DNA of 64,000 nucleotides. Source: Agromyces subbeticus DSM 16689 (lineage in GTDB: Bacteria > Actinomycetota > Actinomycetes > Actinomycetales > Microbacteriaceae). The stretch's first letter is position 1, and each line of letters opens with the position of its first letter. The stretch spans positions 109,742 to 173,741 of the forward strand of contig NZ_ATXG01000008.1 in the NCBI RefSeq assembly GCF_000421565.1, written 5' to 3'. A program made the translations under genes and the position numbers. Shown in pieces: positions 34,510 to 43,557 of the stretch. The notes under the pieces are model-generated. The model saw nothing but the letters and a program-made list of their open reading frames with translations, had not been told where the DNA came from and did not search any database.

Positions 34510-34653
34510 TCAGCGCTTGCGGTGCGTTGCCTCGGTCACGGCATCGGAATTGGCGCGGCCGTCGACCTTGGCCTTCTTGTCGGCGCGCTTCTCTTTGAGG
34601 GTCTTGCTCGCTGCCGTCTTGGAGGACGACTTCTTCGGCGACTTGTCTGACAT
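34510..34653 (-). CDS. Small lysine-rich basic protein
   Basis: 47 aa, MSDKSPKKSSSKTAASKTL at the start and RKR at the end; about a quarter of residues are Lys, with no hydrophobic stretch. ATG 34653 has AAAGGG 7 bases upstream, a convincing ribosome site. The composition suggests a nucleic-acid-binding or ribosome-associated peptide, but there is no recognised domain. It is a real gene by codon pattern and ribosome site. No function is proposed. Confidence 0.72.
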   Translation of the reverse strand: MSDKSPKKSSSKTAASKTLKEKRADKKAKVDGRANSDAVTEATHRKR

Positions 34654-34719
34654 GGATTCGCCCTTTGATCGGAGGCCTGGACGGCCCCGTGCCGCAACCC
34701 TACGCGAGGCCGCTGCTCG

Positions 34720-35562
34720 TCAGTACCAATTCATCGACTGCGAGTGCGACCAAGCGCTGCACGGCGTGCCGTAGCCGCGGGCGATGTAGTCGAGGCCCCA
34801 GGCGATCTGGGTCGCAGCATTGCTCTGCCAGTCGGCGCCGGCCGTGGCCATCTTGCTTCCGGGCAGGGACTGCGGAATGCCGGTGGCGCCGCTCGATGCG
34901 TTGTAGGCGGTGTACGACCAGCCCGACTCCTTCTGCCAGAGCTGATTCAGGCACTGGAACTGCGAATCGTTCCAGCCGTACTTCGAAGCGGCGAGGGCAC
35001 GGGCGGTCGCGCGGGCGCCATCGGGAGTGTTGGCCTGCGCGAGTGCCGCCGCGGCAGCAGCCTGCTGCTCGGCCTGCAGGCGGTCGAACTCGGCCGCGGC
35101 CGCTGCCGTCTTCTCCGTCTCGGTGCGCGTCTGCTTCGCGAGGTCGACGATGGAGTCGAGCGGGAGCCGCTCGTACTCTCCGAGCGAGGCGACGGATGCC
35201 GCGAGCCCGCTGGCATCGACCTTTCCGTCGGCAGCAGCCAATGCGGCGTTGGCCGCCACGATGGTGTCCTGCGCGCTGTCTCGGGTGCGTGCTTCGGCGA
35301 TGGCGCTGTACGCCCCGAGCTGCTCGGCGCGCACGCCGCTCGACTCGGTGAGCGAGGCCGTGGCGTCGATGCTCGCCTGCGTGGCGAGCGCGGCCTGCAC
35401 GGTGAACCCGGTTCCGACGAGGAGGCCGGTGGCGACGAGGGCGCCGGCGACGACGAGCCGCTTTCGGCCGGTGCGGCGGAGGCGGGTGCTGCGGCGCGAG
35501 CGTTCGGATACGGGGATCGTTTCGGAGGCGATTTCGGGCGTGGGGGAAGTTTCGTTGCGCAT
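34720..35562 (-). CDS. Secreted lytic-transglycosylase-like protein (paralogue 1)
   Basis: 280 aa from ATG 35562. A charged N-terminus ending RRTGRKR precedes a signal/anchor helix (about residues 37-57). A middle region of about 120 residues is Ala/Glu-rich and probably coiled coil. The C-terminal 85 residues form an SLT/lysozyme-like domain: YGWNDSQFQCLNQLWQKESGW with the candidate catalytic Glu, then ATGIPQSLPGSKM, and an end in WY. Cleavage of wall glycan is inferred. The gene at 47987 is a full-length paralogue. The long leader shares a conserved element with that gene (35642-35671). Confidence 0.88.
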   Translation of the reverse strand: MRNETSPTPEIASETIPVSERSRRSTRLRRTGRKRLVVAGALVATGLLVGTGFTVQAALATQASIDATASLTESSGVRAEQLGAYSAIAEARTRDSAQDTIVAANAALAAADGKVDASGLAASVASLGEYERLPLDSIVDLAKQTRTETEKTAAAAAEFDRLQAEQQAAAAAALAQANTPDGARATARALAASKYGWNDSQFQCLNQLWQKESGWSYTAYNASSGATGIPQSLPGSKMATAGADWQSNAATQIAWGLDYIARGYGTPCSAWSHSQSMNWY

Positions 35563-35641
35563 AGGTACCGGGTGCTCGATCAGGTTTCTGTTTGGGGGAC
35601 GGCCCCCGAGCGAGGGCACAAGTCAGCCACTCTGCCCCGAG

Positions 35642-35671
35642 TTTCTGAACAGTTCCTCAGTTCTTCCTGTG
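35642..35671 (-). promoter_or_regulatory. Upstream element shared with the paralogous wall-lytic gene
   Basis: A 30-base block about 80 bases upstream of ATG 35562 matches 22 of 30 positions of the block at 49005-49034 upstream of the paralogue. Invariant cores on the minus strand are CACAGG, CTGAGG and CAGAA at the same spacing. It may be a promoter or the site of a common cell-wall regulator; the binding protein is unknown. Confidence 0.5.
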
Positions 35672-35712
35672 CAGATCATGATGGTCGCGGCGGCAAACCG
35701 CATACTTGAGCG

Positions 35713-36129
35713 GTGCCGACCATCGTTCATTCCCCCGTCCCGGGCCCCGGCGGCCCCTGCCCGTGCGGGAGCGGCGACGTCTTCACGGAATGCTGCGGCC
35801 GCTTCCTGAGCGGCGCTGCGGATGCTCCGACGGCGGTGCAGCTCATGCGCTCGCGCTACACGGCCTTCGCGCTCGGAGACGCCGGGCATCTCCGGTCGAC
35901 GTGGCATCCCGACACGCTCCCAGACGAGCTCGATCTCGACCCAGATGTCGACTGGTACCGCCTCGAGGTCGTCGGCACCGCGCAGGGCGGCCCCTTCGAT
36001 CGCGCCGGCGAGGTCGAGTTCAGGGCGTTCTACGGCTCGGGTGGCGAACGGGGTGAGTTGCACGAACGAAGCCGGTTCCGGCGCGAGGGGCGTCGCTGGC
36101 TCTACGTCGACGGCGACGTCGACGCCTGA
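35713..36129 (+). CDS. YchJ-family SEC-C motif protein
   Basis: 138 aa. The N-terminal zinc-binding SEC-C motif CPCGSGDVFTECCG is followed by a YchJ-type domain (AVQLMRSRYTAFALGDAGHL, then ELHERSRFRREGRRWLYVDGD). The function is unknown; SEC-C motifs bind zinc and sometimes SecB or ribosomes. GTG 35713 is preceded by the leader of the divergent transglycosylase-like gene, with which it shares the intergenic region. Confidence 0.92.
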   Translation: MPTIVHSPVPGPGGPCPCGSGDVFTECCGRFLSGAADAPTAVQLMRSRYTAFALGDAGHLRSTWHPDTLPDELDLDPDVDWYRLEVVGTAQGGPFDRAGEVEFRAFYGSGGERGELHERSRFRREGRRWLYVDGDVDA

Positions 36130-36153
36130 CACCTCGAACCGGCCCGACCGCGT

Positions 36154-36618
36154 TCAGTCGCGTTCGGCGTCGGTTGCGAAGCCGCCCAGCAGCGCTCGCT
36201 CCTCGGAATCCTCGAGCTCCTCGAACACGGTGATCTGCATGCCGGCCGGTGCATCGAGGCGGGCGTTGAGCGACCGCCACGGCGTCTCGACCGGCTCGGC
36301 GACGATCGCGGCGCCGGCCTCGGCGAGTCGGCGTGTGGTTCCGGCGGCGTCGGTGACCTCGAACGCGAGGCGGATGCGCTGGCTCGGCGAGCCCCCAGCC
36401 TCGAGCTCGTCGATCACGCGCTTGTGCGTGGGATTGGCGATCTCGATCGTCGCGCGCCCGGCGTCGAGGATGGAGACCCGGTCGTCGCCGCCCTCGGCGT
36501 AGGCGATGAGTTCGGGCATGCCGAGCTCGTCGCGATAGAACGCGACGGCCCGATCGAAGTCCTCCGCCTCGATCACGACACGCAGTTGCAGGACAGGTGG
36601 GCGCGCGGCATCCGTCAT
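36154..36618 (-). CDS. Glyoxalase/bleomycin-resistance-type (VOC) protein
   Basis: 154 aa from ATG 36618. Vicinal-oxygen-chelate fold: QLRVVIEAEDFDRAVAFYRDELGMPEL at the N-terminus and DAPAGMQITVFEELE at the C-terminus. The metal ligands are not clearly conserved in pattern, so the reaction or bound ligand is unknown. The frame is open far upstream, but that part lies antisense to the FMN reductase-like gene. Confidence 0.85.
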   Translation of the reverse strand: MTDAARPPVLQLRVVIEAEDFDRAVAFYRDELGMPELIAYAEGGDDRVSILDAGRATIEIANPTHKRVIDELEAGGSPSQRIRLAFEVTDAAGTTRRLAEAGAAIVAEPVETPWRSLNARLDAPAGMQITVFEELEDSEERALLGGFATDAERD

Positions 36619-36652
36619 GCCTGCATCATTCCAGATCGAGCGGAACGCGGTC

Positions 36653-37276
36653 TCATGCAGGACCGGGAGCCGGGTACGGACGCTCGCGGAGCACTCCTGC
36701 GAGATGCACGGCGTTCGCGACGAGGGTTGCGTTCGCCTGGGCGACCGGTTCGGGAGTGGCGTCGAGGTCTTTGTAGTCGACCTTCTCCATCGCGCGGCCG
36801 TTCCAGTACGTGCCGCCCTGGGCGGGCAGCGTGAACCCGACGTCGTTGAGTGCCTGGTGCAGGTCGGCGGTGATCTTGTGCGCGCCGTCTTCGTTGCCGA
36901 GCACCGCCGTGGCCGCCACGTGCCCGAAGAGGATCGGGCGCCCCTCGTCGTCGGTCGCGGAGAGCTCTGCGTCGAGTCGCTCGAGCACGCGCTGCGCGAC
37001 GCTCGACATGTGCCCCAGCCAGGTCGGCGTGGCGATGACGAGGATGTCGCTGTCGAGGATGCGCGTGCGCAGCGACGGCCACTGGTCGCCACCGCCCATG
37101 TCGGACTTCACTCCCGGCGCGATGTCGAGATCGACGACGCGCACCACATCGCCCACTGCGCCAAGCGACGTGAACCCGTCGAGCAGTTGCTGCGCGATCA
37201 ACTGGCAACTCGATTCCTCGGGCGATGGCTTCAGCGTGCAGTTCAGGATGAGTACCCGCTGTTCGGTGATGCGCAT
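36653..37276 (-). CDS. NADPH-dependent FMN reductase/flavodoxin-like protein
   Basis: 207 aa from ATG 37276, which has GAGAGGA 4 bases upstream. Flavodoxin fold: RVLILNCTLKPSPEESSCQLI with the phosphate-binding loop, then ILVIATPTWLGHMSSVAQRVLERLDA and the FMN-contacting AATAVLGNEDGAHK. It is a probable quinone or flavin reductase. It lies about 35 bases upstream of the VOC gene on the same strand. Confidence 0.88.
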   Translation of the reverse strand: MRITEQRVLILNCTLKPSPEESSCQLIAQQLLDGFTSLGAVGDVVRVVDLDIAPGVKSDMGGGDQWPSLRTRILDSDILVIATPTWLGHMSSVAQRVLERLDAELSATDDEGRPILFGHVAATAVLGNEDGAHKITADLHQALNDVGFTLPAQGGTYWNGRAMEKVDYKDLDATPEPVAQANATLVANAVHLAGVLRERPYPAPGPA

Positions 37277-37372
37277 GCCGTCCTCTCCCGGCGCGTCGAT
37301 CGCGCCCACCTCCTTGGTACGCGTGCCCGCCGCGATCGTGAAGGGGTTGACAGTGTCGGCAGCGCCCGTCGA

Positions 37373-37864
37373 TCAGGCCTCGTCGCGGGAGACCGGCCAG
37401 CACCGGGTGGTCACGCCGATCGAGTCCCACACGTTGATGGTGACGATGAGCGCGACGAGCGCTGCTGCGCGTTCCTCGCCGAAGATCGCCACGACGGCGG
37501 CGAGATCGGCTTCGGGCACATGCGTCTCCGAGAGGCGCGTGATCGACTCGGTGAGGTGGAGGGCCGCCCGTTCTGCGGTGGTGAACAGCCCGGAGTCCCG
37601 CCACACGGCCACGGCGTGCAGTCGCTGCTCGCCGACGCCCGCGGAGCGCGCGTCCTTCGAATGGAGGTCGACGCAATACACGCAGCCGTTGATCTGGGAG
37701 GCGCGCAGACGCACCATCTCTCGGAGCCCGGCGTCGAATCCGACGCGATCGAGCTCGGCGGTCGCTGCGTGGTCGAGCGAGGCGACGGCGCGGGAGAACC
37801 GCGGAACGATCGCGTCGAAATCGAGGCGCACGGGAATGTCGACGAGGGCATCGGTGATGGTCAT
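37373..37864 (-). CDS. Carboxymuconolactone decarboxylase/AhpD-like peroxidase-family protein
   Basis: 163 aa from ATG 37864. AhpD-like redox motif G-C61-V-Y-C64-V-D-L-H68 with the surrounding LREMVRLRASQINGCVYC, and ERAALHLTESITRL further on. Members reduce peroxides or catalyse decarboxylation; an alkylhydroperoxidase-like activity is likely. No ribosome site is visible, so it may be leaderless. The 47-bp gap to the divergent MocR gene suggests control by that regulator. Confidence 0.88.
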   Translation of the reverse strand: MTITDALVDIPVRLDFDAIVPRFSRAVASLDHAATAELDRVGFDAGLREMVRLRASQINGCVYCVDLHSKDARSAGVGEQRLHAVAVWRDSGLFTTAERAALHLTESITRLSETHVPEADLAAVVAIFGEERAAALVALIVTINVWDSIGVTTRCWPVSRDEA

Positions 37865-37911
37865 GATGTCGACGCTAGACGTCGATCGGCCCACTGGTAC
37901 AGTCCAATTCC

Positions 37912-39354
37912 ATGCCGAACACTTGGGCCATTGGCGGCCTCGATCTGCACCTCGAACTCGATTCGCGCCGAAAGTCGGCCTCACTCGAAGACGCCCTGCG
38001 CGCCGCCGCACGCGATGGGCGTCTCGAGGCCGGCACTCGACTGCCGGCGAGCCGTTCGCTCGCCGCCGATCTCGGCATTGCCCGCAACGTCGTGGCCCAG
38101 GCATACACGCGGTTGGCGGCCGAAGGCTGGCTCGAGTCGCGAGTGGGTGCCGGTACGTGGGTCGCCGAGCGCTCCACCGCCGCCACTGCCGCGAGCGCTC
38201 CCCCTCGTGACGGCGCACCGCTCGCCCTGGACCTTCGCGGGGGCATCCCGGATGCCTCGGCCTTCCCGCGGCGCGGATGGGCGACGGCCGCCCGGCGCGC
38301 GGCACTGGATGCACCCGCGTCAGCCCTCGGGTACGGTCCGGCGCGGGGCTCGATGGCGCTCCGCGCCACACTCGCCGAGTATCTCGCCCGCACCCGTGGC
38401 GTGTGGGCGAACGGCGACCGGATCGCCGTGACGCACGGATTCGGCGCTGCGCTCGGCACGATCGCTCGTGTGCTCGCCGAGCGGGGAGCGCGTCGCATCG
38501 CGGTCGAGGAGTACGGGCACGAATCGCATCGGGCCATCCTCCGCGCCGCCGGCCTGGAGGTGATCCCGCTGCGGGTCGACGGTGAAGGAGCGGTCGTCGC
38601 CGCGCTCGAGACGCTCCCCGTCGACGCCGTACTCCTGACGCCGGCGCATCAGTTCCCGACCGGCGTGGCACCCGCTCCCTCACGGCGACTCGATGCGGTC
38701 GCGTGGGCGGAGCGCGCCGGCGCCTTCGTCATCGAAGACGACTACGACGGCGAGTTCCGCTACGACCGGCTGGCGATCGGCGCCCTGCAGTCACTCGCCC
38801 CGGAACGCGTCGTCTATCTCGGCACCGCATCGAAGAGCCTCGCGCCGGCGGTGGGTCTCGGCTGGGCGGTCGTGCCCGAGCGCCTCGTGGCGGGGTTCGA
38901 CGAGCAGCTCGCCGCGACAGCCGGCCTCGCCGACGGCCTGAACCAGGCGACGCTCGACGTGTTCATGCGGGCCCACGACTACGACCGCACCGTGCGCCGG
39001 CGACGCGCCGAGTACCGTTCGCGTCGCGAGCGACTCGAGATCGCCGTCGCCGCCGGCCTCGAAGGGTGCCGCGTCAGCGGCATGCGCGCCGGACTGCATT
39101 GCCTCGTCGAACTGCCGGCCGATGCGGAGGAGCACCGCATCGCTGCGGCCGGTGCACGGCTCGGCGTCCGCCTCAGCGGTCTCGGCTCGTACCGTCTCGG
39201 AGAGACGGGACCGAAGCGGGCACCTGCGATCGTGATCGGCTACGGAGCTCCGCCGCCGCACCGATTCGAGACCGCGCTCGATCGTGCGATCGCCGCCATC
39301 CGCGCAGGGCTCGATCGCGGATCGAACGAGGGCCGGCCTGCAGCGGCCCGGTGA
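37912..39354 (+). CDS. MocR/PdxR-type GntR regulator with aminotransferase domain
   Basis: 480 aa. An N-terminal GntR winged helix (residues about 20-85, [26 protein letters not shown]) is joined by a linker to a fold-type I aminotransferase-like domain that binds pyridoxal phosphate through K308 (GTASKSLAP). Such regulators sense PLP or amino acids and usually control a divergent gene, here the AhpD-like gene. The gap contains CTGGTACAGTCC, of the sort seen in MocR sites, but the operator is not proven. Confidence 0.92.
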   Translation: MPNTWAIGGLDLHLELDSRRKSASLEDALRAAARDGRLEAGTRLPASRSLAADLGIARNVVAQAYTRLAAEGWLESRVGAGTWVAERSTAATAASAPPRDGAPLALDLRGGIPDASAFPRRGWATAARRAALDAPASALGYGPARGSMALRATLAEYLARTRGVWANGDRIAVTHGFGAALGTIARVLAERGARRIAVEEYGHESHRAILRAAGLEVIPLRVDGEGAVVAALETLPVDAVLLTPAHQFPTGVAPAPSRRLDAVAWAERAGAFVIEDDYDGEFRYDRLAIGALQSLAPERVVYLGTASKSLAPAVGLGWAVVPERLVAGFDEQLAATAGLADGLNQATLDVFMRAHDYDRTVRRRRAEYRSRRERLEIAVAAGLEGCRVSGMRAGLHCLVELPADAEEHRIAAAGARLGVRLSGLGSYRLGETGPKRAPAIVIGYGAPPPHRFETALDRAIAAIRAGLDRGSNEGRPAAAR

Positions 39355-39379
39355 GGCCACCGCACGGGATCAGCGAGAA

Positions 39380-40216
39380 TCAGGCCTCGTCGAGCGCGAG
39401 ATAGGCGCGCTCGACCGCGCCGACCAGCCCGTCGACCGGAATCGACCAGTCAGCGTGCGCGGCGAGCGCCTCTGCGGCCGTGAGGCCTGCGTCGTGCGCT
39501 GAGCGGAATCGGTCGGCGATGACTCGGAGCCCGGCTGCCTGACGGTCGACGAACGATCGGTCGACGACGCGGCCATGACCGGGGACGACGCGGTCGCTCG
39601 GCTGCATCTCGTCGGCGAGGGCGTCGAGCACGCCCGGCCAGCCGAGCGGAAAGCTGCCGGAGCCGTACATGACCGGGCCCGACTCCTCGATCAGGTCGCC
39701 CAGCAGCCACACCCGTTCGTCGGGCACGAACAGCACGAGATCGGTGTCGGTGTGCGCCGGCGGCTGCGGGCGGAGTTCGACGATGCGGTCGCCGAGGTCG
39801 AGTTCGACCCTGCGGTCGATCGGATGCGTCGGCGGGGTGAGTTCGACATCGTGCCACTGCCGGTCGGGCTCGCGCGCGGGGTCGGCTCGCCACGCGGCCA
39901 GGCGGGGCTCCTCGAACTCGGCGAAATGCGCGGCGATGCGGGCATGCCCGTAGATCGCGGCATCCGTCGTCGAGCCCGGACCGAACACCTGGTTGCCGAA
40001 GGTGTGATCGAAGTGCGCGTGCGTGTTGACGACCCAACGCACGGGCCGGGCGAAGCGCGCAGCGATGTCGGCGGCGAGCTGCTCGGCCTCGCTCGGCTGC
40101 GCTCGGGTGTCGACGAGGAGAAGCCCGTCGCCGCCCTCGATGGCGACGACCGAGATGTCGAACGGATCGTACCTGCGCTGGTGGATGCCCGGCGCCACGG
40201 TGAGCCAATCTGCCAT
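39380..40216 (-). CDS. Metallo-beta-lactamase-fold hydrolase
   Basis: 278 aa. The zinc motif H66-A-H68-F-D70-H71 is followed by further ligand regions GHARIAAH, LLGDLIEESGP and VVPGHG. The fold covers glyoxalase II, quinone and lactone hydrolases; the substrate is unknown. ATG 40216 lies directly after CGGAGG with almost no spacing. The gene is convergent with the MocR gene. Confidence 0.92.
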   Translation of the reverse strand: MADWLTVAPGIHQRRYDPFDISVVAIEGGDGLLLVDTRAQPSEAEQLAADIAARFARPVRWVVNTHAHFDHTFGNQVFGPGSTTDAAIYGHARIAAHFAEFEEPRLAAWRADPAREPDRQWHDVELTPPTHPIDRRVELDLGDRIVELRPQPPAHTDTDLVLFVPDERVWLLGDLIEESGPVMYGSGSFPLGWPGVLDALADEMQPSDRVVPGHGRVVDRSFVDRQAAGLRVIADRFRSAHDAGLTAAEALAAHADWSIPVDGLVGAVERAYLALDEA

Positions 40217-40290
40217 CCTCCGAGACTAGCGATGCGCCGACGGCGAACGAGCGCGGCGATCAAAGGGAATGCAGAGCTTCACGTCGTAGC

Positions 40291-41073
40291 GTGGCATCCG
40301 TGACTCCGCTCGACGGTACCCCGCCCACCCGGCACGGCACTCCGCCCATGCTCACGGCGCGTGCACAACGCACGCTCGAGACCATCGACGGTCAGACGCT
40401 CGACGAGATGCGCGCCCTCCGCGACGAGACCGAGCGCTTCATGCTGCGCTACAAGTTCGGCATGGACGAGGTGATCACGAAGCTCTCAATCCTGCGCGAG
40501 GAGTTCAGCCAGACGCATGACTACAACCCGATCGAGCACATCTCGAGCCGATTGAAGAGCCTCGACAGCGTCATCGAGAAGATGCAGCGCAAAGGTGTCG
40601 ACCCGAGCTTCGAGACCATCCGCGAGACGATCACCGACATCGCGGGCGTGCGCGTCACCTGCAGCTTCGTCTCGGATGCGTACCGCATCTTCGAGCTGCT
40701 CACGGCGCAGCGCGACATCCGCGTGCTGCGAGTGAAGGACTACATCAAGGAGCCGAAGGAGAACGGCTACCAGAGCCTGCACGTCATCGTCGAGGTGCCG
40801 GTGTTCCTCTCCACCGGCGCGCACCCGGTCGCCGTCGAGGTGCAGATCCGCACGATCGCCATGGACTTCTGGGCGAGCCTCGAGCACAAGATCTATTACA
40901 AGTACGACCGGCAGGTGCCGCAGGAACTGCTCGACGGGCTCACCGATGCCGCGCACACCGCAGCCGAGCTCGACGCCCGCATGGAGCGACTCCACCGCGA
41001 GGTGCACGGCGCTCCCCCCGCCACGGTGCTGGGCGTGCACCCCGTCGCGGGTCAGGCCGGCATCGACGTCTGA
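40291..41073 (+). CDS. Small alarmone synthetase (RelA/SpoT synthetase domain, (p)ppGpp)
   Basis: 260 aa, single synthetase domain without HD hydrolase, TGS or ACT regions. Motifs: SRLKSLDSVIEKMQRKG, ITDIAGVRVTCSFVSDAYRIF, RVKDYIKEPKENGYQSLH, and the catalytic Glu in VEVQIRTIAMDFWASLEHKI. It makes (p)ppGpp or pGpp from GTP/GDP and ATP. GTG 40291 has no strong ribosome site; GTG 40300 is also possible. The last 22 bases overlap the 3' end of the ArsR-family gene on the other strand. Confidence 0.93.
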   Translation: MASVTPLDGTPPTRHGTPPMLTARAQRTLETIDGQTLDEMRALRDETERFMLRYKFGMDEVITKLSILREEFSQTHDYNPIEHISSRLKSLDSVIEKMQRKGVDPSFETIRETITDIAGVRVTCSFVSDAYRIFELLTAQRDIRVLRVKDYIKEPKENGYQSLHVIVEVPVFLSTGAHPVAVEVQIRTIAMDFWASLEHKIYYKYDRQVPQELLDGLTDAAHTAAELDARMERLHREVHGAPPATVLGVHPVAGQAGIDV

Positions 41074-41774
41074 GCGGTATACCGCGCTCGCGCGGCAAGG
41101 GCGAGCGCGGCGAACACCCGGTCGCCGGCTTCGGTGACCCGGAGCGAACGATCACCCGACCGACGTACGACCCAGCCTTCGGCGAGCAGTTGCTCGAGCA
41201 GGTGCATGCCGAGGCGCCCCGCGATGTGCGGTCGGCGCTCGGTCCAATCGAGGCAGCCGCGCACTGCCGGGCGACGTGAAGCGCCGTCGAGCTCGGCGAG
41301 CCGGAATCGCACCGCGAGCGGCGTGCCGGCATCGAGAAGTCGGCCGGGCTCACCGGCGACGAGCTGGGCGAGCGCGCCGTCGGCCACGAGTGCGTCGGCG
41401 AGGTCGAGTGCGAGCCGGCCGGCGAAGTGGTCGTAGCACGATCGAGCCAGCGCCAGGCGTTCGCCGGCGGTGGCTTGCGCGTAAGAAGTGACGGTTCGGC
41501 GCGGCGCGATCTGCTGCAGCGCCTCGACGGCGTTGGCGACGTCGGGGCCCGAGAGGGCGAAGTATCGATGCCTGCCGAGCTTGCGATCGGTCACGAGCCC
41601 TCCGGCGAGCAGTTGCGAAAGGTGCGAGCTCGCGGTCGGCGGCGCGACACCGGCGATCGCCGCCAGTTCGCTCGCCGGCAGCGACCGCCCGTCGAGCAGC
41701 GCCACGAGCATCGCGGCGCGGGCGGGCTCGCCCATGAGTCGGGCGGGCTCGGCGAGGTCGGCATCTCCGTGCAT
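41052..41774 (-). CDS. ArsR-family winged-helix regulator
   Basis: 240 aa from ATG 41774. The N-terminal winged helix (residues about 10-80) reads LMGEPARAAMLVALLDGRSLPASELA in pieces, then VAPPTASSHLSQLLAGGLVTDRKLGRHRYFAL. The C-terminal 150 residues lack ArsR metal-binding cysteines and resemble the ligand part of transporter-associated ArsR proteins. Divergent from the P450-like gene (66-bp gap), so it probably controls it. Its 3' end overlaps the alarmone synthetase gene by 22 bases. Confidence 0.88.
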   Translation of the reverse strand: MHGDADLAEPARLMGEPARAAMLVALLDGRSLPASELAAIAGVAPPTASSHLSQLLAGGLVTDRKLGRHRYFALSGPDVANAVEALQQIAPRRTVTSYAQATAGERLALARSCYDHFAGRLALDLADALVADGALAQLVAGEPGRLLDAGTPLAVRFRLAELDGASRRPAVRGCLDWTERRPHIAGRLGMHLLEQLLAEGWVVRRSGDRSLRVTEAGDRVFAALALAARARYTAQTSMPA

Positions 41775-41839
41775 GCCCCAACGATACGGCGGGCACGGTT
41801 CGCCCGACATCGAAGCATCACGGCTATAGCGTCGAGAAC

Positions 41840-42772
41840 ATGACCACGATCATGACCGAGATCACCGATCGCGCCGACGTCGAGCGCGTTCTCGCCGACC
41901 CGGCGTCCCCGGTTCCCGAGGCCGGTTCGGACGACTCCCCCATGGGCCGCTTCCGCGCCCGGGTCTCGAGATTCGTGAACGGGTCCGTGCACGAAGCACG
42001 TCGAACGCTGCTGCAGGCGATGCTCGACGAGCTCTCTCCAGCGGAGTTGGCCCGGATCGCCGCAACGCGCACCGCCGCGGTGCTGGAGGCGGCTCTCGCG
42101 ACGGCAACGGCGATGGCGGCGACGGATGCGATGCCGCATCGAGTGGTCGTGGACTCGTGCGCCAGGCACGTTCCCGTCGCCACGCTCGCCGGGGCACTCG
42201 GCTTCGCCGATCCCGACGTGCTGCCGCCACTCGTTGCGACGGTGGCAGCGGTGTACCCGACCGGTGAGGCGAGCCGGGCCGCGGATGCCGCGGTGACCGA
42301 GTTGCTCGAGGCGGCCGGCGCTCACGACGACGACGGCCGCGCGCTGCTCGTGCAGTTGCTCGTGCAGGCGTACGCAGCGACCGCGGGCCTGATCGCGCGG
42401 GCGCTCGAACTCGCAGCGGGTGACGGACGCGCGCAGCCGACGCGGCGGTTGCTCGAGGCCGTGCTGCGCGACCACTCGCCTGTGCCGTTCACCCGACGAG
42501 TCGTCGGGCGGGCACGAGACGGCGGAGCGCGCGACGCAGGCGAACTCGTCACGCTCCGGCTCGACGGACCCGACCGGGGAGCTGGGCAGGGTCGTCCGGC
42601 CCGGATCCTCGCCTTCGGCGCCGGTGCTCGAGCGTGCCCGGCGCCGCATCATGCGCTCGCGATCGCCGAAGCGATCGTGGATGCCGTGCGAGACCATGAC
42701 GAGCGTCGCCGATCGGTCGGCGCCGCGCCGATCGATTCCAAGGGGGCTGTGTTCGATGCTCACGCCGAATGA
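41840..42772 (+). CDS. Reduced cytochrome P450-like protein
   Basis: 310 aa, about 90 shorter than normal bacterial P450s. The N-terminal FRARVSRFVNGSVHEARR matches the B-C helix region, and the heme motif FGAGARAC266PAP is intact. The K-helix ExxR is not in register: EAVLRDHSPVPFTRRVV has E-x3-R. The I-helix is not obvious. It could be a specialised small P450, a heme protein without monooxygenase activity, or a decaying gene. ATG 41840 or 41852. Its 3' end overlaps the next gene by 17 bases, so the two are probably translated together. Confidence 0.8.
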   Translation: MTTIMTEITDRADVERVLADPASPVPEAGSDDSPMGRFRARVSRFVNGSVHEARRTLLQAMLDELSPAELARIAATRTAAVLEAALATATAMAATDAMPHRVVVDSCARHVPVATLAGALGFADPDVLPPLVATVAAVYPTGEASRAADAAVTELLEAAGAHDDDGRALLVQLLVQAYAATAGLIARALELAAGDGRAQPTRRLLEAVLRDHSPVPFTRRVVGRARDGGARDAGELVTLRLDGPDRGAGQGRPARILAFGAGARACPAPHHALAIAEAIVDAVRDHDERRRSVGAAPIDSKGAVFDAHAE

Positions 42773-43556
42773 GTTCCGTGCCCTGCATCGGCCGGGCACG
42801 CCCTTCGTGCTGCCGAACGCGTGGGATCTCGCGTCGGCTCGTTGGCTGCACGCTGCGGGCCACCGAGCGATCGGCACGACGAGCCTCGGCATCGCCGTCG
42901 CGGCCGGAAAAGGCGACGGCGCGGGCGACATCGCGGCGGCCTCGCTCGTGCTCGCCGAGCGAGCCGCCGAACACGGCATCGCGCTCTCCGTCGACCTCGA
43001 GGCCGGCTGCTCCGACGATCCCGACGAGGTGGGCCGTCTCGCCGCCGAGCTCGCGATGATCGGCTGCGTCGGCGTCAACATCGAGGATTCGGACACCGCC
43101 GGTCGGCTCGTCGACCCCGAGCTCGCGTCCGCGAAGGTCGCGGCGATCGCAGCGGCGGCGCCCGCCCTCTATCTGAACGCCAGGGCCGACCCGTTCTGGG
43201 TCGAGGCCGGTGGCGACACCGACGACCGACGGTCTGACGCCGTCGCCCGCGCCCGCAGCTACCTGGCCGCAGGCGCGACCGGCGTCTTCGTGCCCGGCGT
43301 GCTGGCTGAGAGCATGATCAGCTCACTGGCCGCCGAGATTCCGGCGCCGCTCAACGTGCTCGTGCAGCCCGGTCTCGCGCTGCCGCGGCTCGCGCAGCTC
43401 CGGGTGGCGCGAGTGAGCACCGGATCATTGCTCTTCCGAACCGCGCTCGGCGCGGCGACGACCGCCCTCGCCTCACTCACCGGTTCGGCGGAGGACGGTT
43501 CGTCTCACGTGCCGTCGTACGCGGAACTCGCCGGGTTACCGCTCGCGCAGAGTTGA
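42756..43556 (+). CDS. Isocitrate lyase/phosphoenolpyruvate mutase-family protein
   Basis: 266 aa from ATG 42756, with AAGGGGG 9 bases upstream. TIM-barrel PEP-mutase/ICL family: PFVLPNAWDLASARWLHAAG, GTTSLGIA, SVDLEAGCSD, GVNIEDSD, and LYLNARADPFWV. The catalytic KCGH or KKCGH of isocitrate lyase is absent, so oxaloacetate or 2,3-dimethylmalate-type C-C cleavage is more likely. It overlaps the P450-like gene, and its stop is 1 base from the convergent LigD-type gene. Confidence 0.88.
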   Translation: MLTPNEFRALHRPGTPFVLPNAWDLASARWLHAAGHRAIGTTSLGIAVAAGKGDGAGDIAAASLVLAERAAEHGIALSVDLEAGCSDDPDEVGRLAAELAMIGCVGVNIEDSDTAGRLVDPELASAKVAAIAAAAPALYLNARADPFWVEAGGDTDDRRSDAVARARSYLAAGATGVFVPGVLAESMISSLAAEIPAPLNVLVQPGLALPRLAQLRVARVSTGSLLFRTALGAATTALASLTGSAEDGSSHVPSYAELAGLPLAQS

Positions 43557-43557
43557 G

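Noticed and set aside
35563..35710. A c-di-AMP (ydaO-type) riboswitch in the leader of the wall-lytic gene
   Set aside because: Such riboswitches precede similar genes in Actinobacteria, but the conserved core blocks were not found here; a covariance-model search would settle it.
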